8,628 nucleotides of DNA from Chloroflexota bacterium. Its GTDB lineage: Bacteria; Chloroflexota; Anaerolineae; Anaerolineales; Villigracilaceae. A program made the translations under genes and the position numbers. How positions within the stretch are numbered: the first letter of the stretch is position 1; each line of letters starts with the position of its first letter. The stretch is taken from the NCBI GenBank assembly GCA_023484185.1, contig JAMDBC010000155.1, positions 1-8,628 of the forward strand. Direction: 5' to 3'. Shown here piece by piece: positions 1-5,188 of this stretch. The notes beneath the pieces are model-generated. The model did no database searches, had not been told where the DNA came from, and saw only the letters and a program-made list of their open reading frames with translations.

Positions 1-10
1 CGGGCACTTT

Positions 11-67
11 CCTCCTTTGACTTGGTCGTTGGAGAAGCATTATCCTACACCAGCTTACCTCTCTCTA
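11..67 (-). promoter_or_regulatory. Candidate divergent promoter and Shine-Dalgarno for a gene beyond the left edge
   Basis: On the minus strand, the complement of 11-16 reads AGGAGG (AAAGGAGG if extended to 18), a near-perfect Shine-Dalgarno. Upstream of it on the same strand lie GATAAT (complement of 39-44) and TAGAGA (complement of 62-67), separated by exactly 17 bp. These match the sigma70 -10 box at 5 of 6 bases and the -35 box at 4 of 6. The transcript would start near base 32 and its start codon would fall at or just past base 1. A GTG at 7-5 is only 3 nt from AGGAGG, so a start outside the window is more likely. This suggests a gene divergent from the ATPase operon, but no coding sequence of it is visible here. 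Confidence 0.4.
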
Positions 68-83
68 CGACCTTCAAAGTTGC

Positions 84-147
84 ACTTGGAACTTGAATCT
101 GCGACTTCAAATAACAAAAAAAATTTGGTGATTGAAAACTTCCAAGT
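84..147. repeat. Short inverted repeat in the promoter region
   Basis: ACTTGGAA (84-91) is matched by its reverse complement TTCCAAGT (140-147). The right arm lies in the spacer between the -35 and -10 boxes of the operon promoter. CTTCAAA also occurs twice in direct orientation (72-78 and 105-111), and an eight-A tract runs from 116 to 123. An operator is possible, but short repeats arise easily by chance in AT-rich sequence. Confidence 0.2.
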
Positions 148-160
148 TCTGCTATATAAT
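132..160 (+). promoter_or_regulatory. Sigma70-type promoter of the V/A-ATPase operon
   Basis: TTGAAA (132-137) and TATAAT (155-160) are separated by 17 bp. The -10 box is perfect, the -35 box matches at 5 of 6 bases, and the spacer has the optimal length. An A-tract (116-123) just upstream could act as an UP-like element. Transcription would begin near 166-168, giving an AT-rich leader of about 77 nt before the first gene at 245. No other convincing promoter was found between the later genes, so the whole operon is probably read from here. Confidence 0.7.
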
Positions 161-244
161 AACCAAATTATTCAGACCGTCTTTATCTTGTCTTGTTCAA
201 AATTTCACTTGCATCATAAAGAAAGGCTTGTGAGCTAAAACCGT

Positions 245-556
245 ATGGACGAGAAACGAATTCAGGAAGTACTGCAAATTGAAAAGCAAGCCCAGGAAAT
301 TTATGATGCCGCACTACGTGAGGCAGAACAATTACCGGTACTAGCGAGTCAGGAATCTCAATCTCTCGTAGATAGAACTCGAATCGACGCTGAGGCAGAA
401 GCTCGCCGGTTGGTGGCGAATGCTGAAGCAAAGGAAGAAAGTGCCCGCATCCTGGCTGATGCCGAAGAGAAAGCCGATCGGATGAAAGGCCTGGCGCTGA
501 GTCACATGGAGCGTGCCATCGGCTACGTTCTGGATCGTGTAGCTGGAAGGGATTAG
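245..556 (+). CDS. atpH: V/A-type ATPase peripheral-stalk subunit H/G
   Basis: This 103-residue protein is almost wholly helical and charged. Residues 1-30 and 45-95 are rich in Ala, Glu, Arg and Lys, with a heptad-like run around 48-80, as expected for the coiled-coil stalk subunit called H in archaea, G in Thermus and NtpF in Enterococcus. With E it forms the outer stalks that hold the A3B3 head against membrane subunit I. Its place as first gene of the operon and its length (family about 100-120 residues) support the call. The ATG at 245 is the first possible start, because an in-frame TAA lies at 236-238. Its Shine-Dalgarno is poor: GAAAGG at 221-226 is too far away and GAG at 232-234 is weak. 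Stalk proteins diverge strongly, so the identity rests on coil pattern and context. Confidence 0.8.
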   Translation: MDEKRIQEVLQIEKQAQEIYDAALREAEQLPVLASQESQSLVDRTRIDAEAEARRLVANAEAKEESARILADAEEKADRMKGLALSHMERAIGYVLDRVAGRD

Positions 557-559
557 CTC

Positions 560-1642
560 ATGCCATCGGGCGGGGTTTCAGGTTACGCTGCCATTCACTC
601 CCGAGTCCGGGTAATGTATTCGGGTCTGCTCTCGCCACAAGAGAGGGCGGGATTACGCGACGCCGCAGACCTATCCACTTTGATAGGCTCTCTCAAGAAT
701 ACAGTATACGGGCCATACTTGACCCGTATAGAAGATAAGGAACTTGATGCTCGGCGCGCAGTTTCACTGATCAAGCGCCGCATAGCTGATGTTTATCTGA
801 CGGTCATTCATTCAGCCCCTGCGCACACCCGTTCCCTGGTAATCCAGCTTTTCCGGCATTTTGAGATTGATAATCTAAAAGCTGTACTGCGCGGTATCGT
901 CAATGGTTCAACCTGGGATCAAGTGCAGGATGTACTTTTCCCGTTAGGCTCATTGAACATTCTCCCGGCGCAGCAAATGTTGGAGGCAGGAAATATTGAA
1001 GCTGCGATAGCCCTGTTATCAAATACCCCTTATCACGAAACACTTACATACGCACTGAAACGTTATTCTGATGAGCAGAGCCTTTTTCCTTTAGAGGTGG
1101 CGCTTGATCTGAGTTATTGGCGCAAGCTGTGGGCTTCAGTGAATCAGCTTCCTGGGCAGGATCATGCGCAATCGCTCCGTGTTATTGGCCCGTTGGTTGA
1201 TATGAATAATATCATGTGGGCTTTGCGTTATCGCGTATATCATCATCTTTCCGAGGAAGAGGTTATCAACTATACGCTGCCTTTTGGCTACCGGGTGCAC
1301 GATGAGGACATCCGCACAATTGCCGCGGGGGCTGATATTGGCCGGGTGGCGGAGCGCCTGTATCCAGGTTTGAGTAATGTTGACGCCCTGCTCGAGGCTC
1401 CAGAGCGGGGTTTGCCTAAACTGGAATTGCTGTTGCAACGGCGGCTCATTGGGCAGCTGCGATCAGTCTTTACCGGCTATCCATTCAATATCAGCCTTCC
1501 ATTGGCTTTTGTTTTGCTGAATGAGTTGGAACTCCAGGATCTGACTGTGCTCATAGGCGCCAAATCCACCCGGATGTCAAACGATAAATTCTTATCTTAT
1601 CTCCTGATGGAAACGAATCCGGATAATGGCGCTGTCGTTTAG
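560..1642 (+). CDS. atpC: V/A-type ATPase central-stalk subunit C
   Basis: This 360-residue protein is the subunit C (NtpC, equivalent to eukaryotic subunit d, AC39 family). It forms the funnel-shaped socket joining the D/F shaft to the K ring. Family-like stretches are EIDNLKAVLRGI (102-113), FPLEVALDLSYW (176-187) and DMNNIMWALRYR (214-225). The last is followed by a Leu-Pro-x-Gly-Tyr segment near 239-243. The N-terminus, with YAAIHSRVRVMYSGLLS (9-25), is the usual opening. It has no signal peptide or membrane segment and is slightly longer than the common 320-350 residues. The ATG lies 3 nt after the H stop and is preceded by GGAAGG (545-550) inside the end of H, so translation is probably coupled. 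Finding C second in the operon, before I, is unusual. Confidence 0.93.
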   Translation: MPSGGVSGYAAIHSRVRVMYSGLLSPQERAGLRDAADLSTLIGSLKNTVYGPYLTRIEDKELDARRAVSLIKRRIADVYLTVIHSAPAHTRSLVIQLFRHFEIDNLKAVLRGIVNGSTWDQVQDVLFPLGSLNILPAQQMLEAGNIEAAIALLSNTPYHETLTYALKRYSDEQSLFPLEVALDLSYWRKLWASVNQLPGQDHAQSLRVIGPLVDMNNIMWALRYRVYHHLSEEEVINYTLPFGYRVHDEDIRTIAAGADIGRVAERLYPGLSNVDALLEAPERGLPKLELLLQRRLIGQLRSVFTGYPFNISLPLAFVLLNELELQDLTVLIGAKSTRMSNDKFLSYLLMETNPDNGAVV

Positions 1643-1686
1643 TCTGCCGAACCGAAAACATAATTTTAACTTTGCTTGGCGACCGT

Positions 1687-1692
1687 GGAGGT
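1687..1692 (+). promoter_or_regulatory. Shine-Dalgarno deciding the atpI start
   Basis: GGAGGT at 1687-1692 is the only strong ribosome site near the start of atpI. It is 3 nt from the ATG at 1696, which is close but usable. It lies downstream of the in-frame TTG at 1672, which rules that codon out, and about 20 nt upstream of the next ATG at 1714. The ATG at 1696 is therefore preferred. Confidence 0.65.
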
Positions 1693-1695
1693 GAG

Positions 1696-3654
1696 ATGTT
1701 TTTTCCGCAAGAAATGACTGAATTGGAATTAATTGTCCCAGAGAAGGATTTGTTACCTGTTACAAATGTTTTGGCGCGGCAAGGAGTTTTTCACCAGGTC
1801 GATTCCAGTTATTTAAGCTCACATGCAGGCAGCAAGGTGGGCAATTCTTGGAAGGAACATGCCTCCGCCTATGCCGCTCTCGAACGTCAGATCATGGTTA
1901 CGATGCAGGCCCTGGCTGTCGAGGACGGCCCTCCGCCAGCCGACCCGGCCACGTTGATTAAGATCGAAGCGGTGCGTCCGCTGGTGGAGCAAATTGAGCA
2001 GGATGTGAAGAATACCAACGACCAGTTGACGACCAGCAATAAGAAGCTGGAGCAGCTTCAAAATTATATTCGGCAATTGTTGCCAATTGCCGATATCGAT
2101 ATTGATATTAGTGTGCTGCAAAATCCCCGTTATATTTTTTCCATGTTGGGTATCATGCCGGCATCCAATTTGGAACGTCTCGAAACAAGCCTGGCGCGCA
2201 TTCCCTATGTTTTGATGCCGCTACAACAATCCCCAAGCCCGACATGCGTTTGGTTAACTGGAGCACAGCGCAATGCAGATATTCTGGAACGGGCAGCTCG
2301 CAGTGCGTATCTGAATCCATTTGAGTTGACGGACATACATAAAGGCACACCATCAGAAATTATCAAAGCGCTTAACCATAGCATCGAGAGCCTGGAACAG
2401 AATATCGAAACGCAGAAAACGAAAATTGCCCAACTGCATGCAACTTATGAGCATCAACTCCAGACGCTGCTCTGGCGTGTGCGGACGAGCCGCTTGCTTG
2501 CGGATGCCATGGGGCATTTCGGTAAACTTCAATATACGTACGTGGTGGTGGGCTGGGTGCCGTCTTCCAAACTGGAAACACTCGCGCAGGAACTTAAAAA
2601 AGCGTCTGCTAATATCCTGATTGATAGCAATCCGTTTAAGCGATTGGGCATGCAAAACCAGCACATCCCTGTTTCTTTGCAGAATCCCGGGATCCTGGGT
2701 TCGTTTCAACAGTTGGTAACTACTTATGGACGTCCGCGCTACGAGGAATTGGACCCGACCATTTTGATGGCAATAACCTTTCCCCTGCTTTTCGGGGCGA
2801 TGTTCGGTGATGTTGGACATGGTTTGGTGCTGGCTCTATTTGGCTTGCTCCTGGCGAGCCGCAGGGTTCCCGCGTTGCGGGGCATGTCGGGCTTGGGGAT
2901 TGTTGTAGCCGCTTGTGGTTTCTCAGCGACTCTGTTTGGCTTCCTGTATGGCAGCATATTTGGCTATGAGGATGTCTTGCGGGCGATTTGGATTCAGCCA
3001 ATTCATCACATTACTCAGATATTGGGGATTGCAATTGGCGCTGGAATCATACTTCTCAGTTTGGGATTCCTGCTTAATATCCAGAATGCATGGCGCGCGC
3101 GCGATTGGGCGCGTCTATTTTTTGACCCAAACGGGGTTGCTGGTCTCACGCTGTATTGGGCGCTGTTGGGATTTGCGGCCGCAAGTTTTGTGCGCGGCTT
3201 TCCGGTGCCTAAATTGGTGTTCATGATTCTGGCGGCCGTTGGTGGTCTGGCGGTGATGTTCTCGGAGTTACTCAAACACTTGGTCGATGAACATCGCCCA
3301 TTGTTTGAAGGCAGCCTGGGTATGTTCCTTTTTCAAGCGGCCGTTGAACTCTTTGAGAAATTAATAAGTTTCCTGAGCAACAGCCTGTCCTATGTGCGTG
3401 TCGGCGCTTTTGCCGTTGCTCATGCTGGTTTGAGTTCCGCCATCTTTATTCTGGCGACTCTTGTTGGACCAGATAAAGGCGTAGGTTACTGGATTGTGGT
3501 CGTCATAGGCAATCTATTTATCGTGGGCTTTGAAGGATTGATCGTTGGCATTCAAACCATGCGTCTGGAATATTACGAATTCTTTAGCAAATTCTTCATA
3601 GGAGGTGGGATGCCTTATGTACCCCTGACGCCCTTACCTGCTGGAGAAGAGTAA
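1696..3654 (+). CDS. atpI: V/A-type ATPase membrane stator subunit I (a subunit)
   Basis: This 652-residue protein is the stator subunit that carries the proton half-channels and anchors the outer stalks. Residues 1-345 form the soluble arm, with coiled-coil stretches around 95-128 and 225-265. From about 355 there are roughly eight hydrophobic helices. Family motifs are YGRPRYEELDPT (344-355), FPLLFGAMFGDVGHG (362-376), GFLYGSIFG (415-423) and SLSYVRVGAFAVAHAG (563-578). Arg568 in the last motif is the essential arginine that faces the K-ring glutamate. A second conserved arginine, Arg623, lies in QTMRLEYYEFFSKFF. Length and topology are normal. The start is set at 1696 by a GGAGGT ribosome site; an upstream TTG at 1672 is unlikely. 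The gene contains both arms of a perfect 28-bp inverted repeat (coding for residues 176-184 and 396-405), described separately. Confidence 0.95.
   Translation: MFFPQEMTELELIVPEKDLLPVTNVLARQGVFHQVDSSYLSSHAGSKVGNSWKEHASAYAALERQIMVTMQALAVEDGPPPADPATLIKIEAVRPLVEQIEQDVKNTNDQLTTSNKKLEQLQNYIRQLLPIADIDIDISVLQNPRYIFSMLGIMPASNLERLETSLARIPYVLMPLQQSPSPTCVWLTGAQRNADILERAARSAYLNPFELTDIHKGTPSEIIKALNHSIESLEQNIETQKTKIAQLHATYEHQLQTLLWRVRTSRLLADAMGHFGKLQYTYVVVGWVPSSKLETLAQELKKASANILIDSNPFKRLGMQNQHIPVSLQNPGILGSFQQLVTTYGRPRYEELDPTILMAITFPLLFGAMFGDVGHGLVLALFGLLLASRRVPALRGMSGLGIVVAACGFSATLFGFLYGSIFGYEDVLRAIWIQPIHHITQILGIAIGAGIILLSLGFLLNIQNAWRARDWARLFFDPNGVAGLTLYWALLGFAAASFVRGFPVPKLVFMILAAVGGLAVMFSELLKHLVDEHRPLFEGSLGMFLFQAAVELFEKLISFLSNSLSYVRVGAFAVAHAGLSSAIFILATLVGPDKGVGYWIVVVIGNLFIVGFEGLIVGIQTMRLEYYEFFSKFFIGGGMPYVPLTPLPAGEE
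2220..2247 (+). repeat. 28-bp inverted repeat, left arm, inside atpI
   Basis: These 28 bases are exactly the reverse complement of 2882-2909, 634 bp away in the same gene. The arm starts GCTACAACAATCC and ends CCCGACATGC. Here it encodes roughly Leu176-Cys184 (LQQSPSPTC), a proline-rich stretch in the soluble arm. Matching stops abruptly on the right and after one mismatch on the left, where 2 further bases agree. Confidence 0.95.
2882..2909 (-). repeat. 28-bp inverted repeat, right arm, inside atpI
   Basis: This is the partner of 2220-2247, in opposite orientation. On the + strand it encodes roughly Gly396-Ala405 (GMSGLGIVVA), which fits the hydrophobic helix expected at this point in subunit I. 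This arm is therefore probably the original and the left arm the copy. Confidence 0.95.
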
Positions 3655-3755
3655 TGATTAGTATTTAGCCCGGAACTTTTTGGTCGATAACAAACAATCG
3701 CCGGGTTGGAAATGTAAGAAAAGTTAAGAAAAAAATAAAACAGGAGATTTTTGTC
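3655..3755 (+). promoter_or_regulatory. Leader before atpK with strong Shine-Dalgarno and possible hairpin
   Basis: This 101-nt gap is the longest inside the operon. It ends in an A-rich, unstructured stretch (about 3718-3740) followed by AGGAG (3742-3746), 9 nt from the atpK ATG. Upstream, CCCGG (3669-3673) can pair with CCGGG (3701-3705), and inside that loop CGAT (3685-3688) pairs with ATCG (3697-3700). The two stems stack on one side, with an 11-nt bulge on the other. The hairpin has no U-run after it, so it is not a typical terminator. The A-rich leader plus strong ribosome site resembles the translational enhancer before E. coli atpE, which raises output of the multi-copy ring subunit. 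A similar role here is inferred. Confidence 0.4.
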
Positions 3756-4199
3756 ATGCTGAAAATCGTTGTTGCAGTATTTGCGAGCATCATACCGATG
3801 ATTCCGATCATAGTTTATTTTCTGTATCGGCGCTCGGACAATCCCACTGGTATCACGAGAAATCTACTGGTTGGGATGAAGGCCTTCAATATCGTGGTTG
3901 GATTGATGGCAACTGGGCTTGGACTTGTTTGGCTGGCATCGCCTTCGGCAGTAATGGCCGCTGGATTGCTCCCGCAGGCGGCGGCTGGTAGCGATCCTTA
4001 TGCCTCGTTGGCAGCGGCGATCTCGACCGGTCTGGCTACTGTCGGCGCAGGTATTGCGGTCAGTGGTACAGGCGCAGCAGCGGTAGGGGCAATTGCTGAA
4101 AAGCCTGAAGCGTTTGGGCGTTCGTTGATCTTCGTTGGCCTCGCAGAAGGTATCGCAATCTACGGTCTGATTATCGCCTTCCTGGTTTTGAACCGATAG
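3756..4199 (+). CDS. atpK: V/A-type ATPase rotor ring subunit K (c subunit/proteolipid)
   Basis: This 147-residue membrane protein has four hydrophobic segments, at about 3-24, 43-66, 84-112 and 123-145. The last two form the classic c-type hairpin: Ala/Gly-rich helix, polar loop AIAEKPEAFGRS (112-123), then LIFVGLAEGIAIYGLIIAF. Glu131 in this last helix is the ion-carrying carboxylate. The first two segments do not resemble a second c-hairpin and have no carboxylate. Segment two ends in SPSAVMAAG (62-70), which looks like a signal-peptidase site, so the mature form might keep only the hairpin, as in Thermus. The usual sodium-site residues are absent: Glu131 is followed by Gly rather than Ser or Thr, and the preceding helix has no Gln. 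Protons are therefore the likely coupling ion. A strong AGGAG lies 9 nt before the ATG. Confidence 0.93.
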   Translation: MLKIVVAVFASIIPMIPIIVYFLYRRSDNPTGITRNLLVGMKAFNIVVGLMATGLGLVWLASPSAVMAAGLLPQAAAGSDPYASLAAAISTGLATVGAGIAVSGTGAAAVGAIAEKPEAFGRSLIFVGLAEGIAIYGLIIAFLVLNR

Positions 4200-4206
4200 G
4201 CGTCCA

Positions 4207-4512
4207 ATGAAGATCCTGGTAATTGGAAATGAAGAAGCAGTGTTGGGCTTTTCATTGGTCGGGGTGCATGGCAAGGTGGTTAACTCTGCCACGCAGGTAA
4301 ACCAGGCGCTCGATGAAGCCTTATCAAATGCGGATGCCGGCATCGTCCTGGTAACCCAGGATGTAGCCGGACTCATCGAAGCCAGGATGGATCACCTTAA
4401 GTTGCGAAGCACGGTACCGCTGGTCGTGGAGATTCCGGGACCGAAAGGCGTTGGGGCGGATCAACCCTCCCTGAATGAAATTGTCCTTCGTGCAATTGGC
4501 GTAAAATTCTAA
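4207..4512 (+). CDS. atpF: V/A-type ATPase central-stalk subunit F
   Basis: This 101-residue protein has the normal length for subunit F (NtpG in Enterococcus), which binds the side of axle D and completes the rotating shaft. The N-terminal Rossmann-like fold is plain: MKILVIGNEE, then AVLGFSLVGVHG (11-22), then an alternating strand-helix pattern with AGIVLVTQDVAGLI (44-57). The segment PLVVEIPGPKG (71-81) is a family signature. The start ATG is 7 nt after the atpK stop, and TAGG (4197-4200), which overlaps that stop codon, is a weak ribosome site, so coupling to atpK is likely. In the usual operon order F stands right before A; here E lies between them. Confidence 0.93.
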   Translation: MKILVIGNEEAVLGFSLVGVHGKVVNSATQVNQALDEALSNADAGIVLVTQDVAGLIEARMDHLKLRSTVPLVVEIPGPKGVGADQPSLNEIVLRAIGVKF

Positions 4513-4567
4513 GTAATTTCCTTCCAGCGATCATTTGCTGAGAAAGATTGGATTGGGATGTGTCCTC

Positions 4568-5188
4568 ATGAAATCAACGGATGAAGACATCAAAGTACTT
4601 TCCCGTGCGGTAATAAGCGATGCCCACACTGATGCTGAAGAAAGCCTGACAAGCGCCAGAACCAAAGCTGATGAGATCCGCAAACAGGCAATGAAACAGG
4701 CCGCAAGCGAGCGGGCCAGGGTGTTAGAGAAGGCTTCTGCGGAAGCGGAACGCGTTCGCAGTCAGGCGATTGCAACGACCCAATTGAAAGCGCGAACCAT
4801 GCAATTGGAGCAACGCGAAAAGCTGCTCGAAAGTGTCTTTGATTCGGCCCAGCAGAAACTATCCACTGTACAAAGAAGTACCGATTATGAAAAGACCGCG
4901 CATCTGCTTTTGCGGGAAGCCCTGGTTCAACTCGGCGCCAAAAAAGCCGTAGTTAAAGCAGACGAAGTAACTCGAAAGTTTTTCACGTCCAGCACAATTG
5001 ATAAGATCGTAAAGGATCTGGGAATTCAGGTGATTATAGGTGAAGCACTTAAACAAGGTACCGGCGTGATCGTGGAAACAGAAGACGGTCATCGCCAATA
5101 TGACAATACGCTTGAGACCCGCCTTCGACGAATGCAGGATACTCTTCGCTCCCCGGTTCATCATATTTTGATGGGAGAGTCTTTATGA
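4568..5188 (+). CDS. atpE: V/A-type ATPase peripheral-stalk subunit E
   Basis: This 206-residue protein has an N-terminal half (about 1-100) that is one long charged helix rich in Ala, Glu, Lys and Arg. A globular C-terminal half follows, ending in family signatures GTGVIVETEDG (164-174) and YDNTLETRLRRM (178-189). E pairs with H to form each outer stalk, and its C-terminal domain caps the top of the A3B3 head. The ATG at 4568 gives the usual length (about 190-210). In-frame TTG codons at 4535 and 4553 would add a non-family leader (LRKIGLGCVL). The ribosome site is weak (GGGA at 4555-4558, 9 nt upstream). The stop overlaps the atpA start as ATGA (5185-5188), so E and A are translationally coupled. 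Confidence 0.93.
   Translation: MKSTDEDIKVLSRAVISDAHTDAEESLTSARTKADEIRKQAMKQAASERARVLEKASAEAERVRSQAIATTQLKARTMQLEQREKLLESVFDSAQQKLSTVQRSTDYEKTAHLLLREALVQLGAKKAVVKADEVTRKFFTSSTIDKIVKDLGIQVIIGEALKQGTGVIVETEDGHRQYDNTLETRLRRMQDTLRSPVHHILMGESL

Noticed and set aside
17..238. Open reading frame of 73 codons on the + strand upstream of atpH
   Set aside because: It has no ribosome site, its composition is that of AT-rich intergenic DNA, it resembles no family I know, and the operon promoter lies inside it.
1672..1695. TTG start for atpI giving eight more residues
   Set aside because: The GGAGGT ribosome site lies downstream of this TTG, inside the extension, and directs initiation to the ATG at 1696.
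1643..1695. CATAAT (1659-1664) as an internal promoter before atpI
   Set aside because: No acceptable -35 box lies 16-18 bp upstream.
2353..2820. Minus-strand open frame of 155 codons inside atpI
   Set aside because: It is antisense to conserved subunit I sequence and has no ribosome site or recognisable motif.
3666..3708. Hairpin after atpI as a transcription terminator
   Set aside because: It has a large loop with an 11-nt bulge and is not followed by a U-run. The operon clearly continues into atpK, so a structural or translational role is more likely.
3864..4376. Minus-strand open frame of 170 codons across atpK and atpF
   Set aside because: It lies wholly opposite two clearly conserved genes, its Cys/Arg/Thr-rich translation has no family features, and it is explained as a shadow frame.
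4525..4540. CAGC/GCTG hairpin in the gap between atpF and atpE
   Set aside because: The stem is only 4 bp with an 8-nt loop and no U-run; this is too weak to call a terminator or control element.
4535..4567. TTG start for atpE giving eleven more residues
   Set aside because: The extra hydrophobic leader is not typical of subunit E, and the ATG at 4568 gives the normal N-terminal helix and length.
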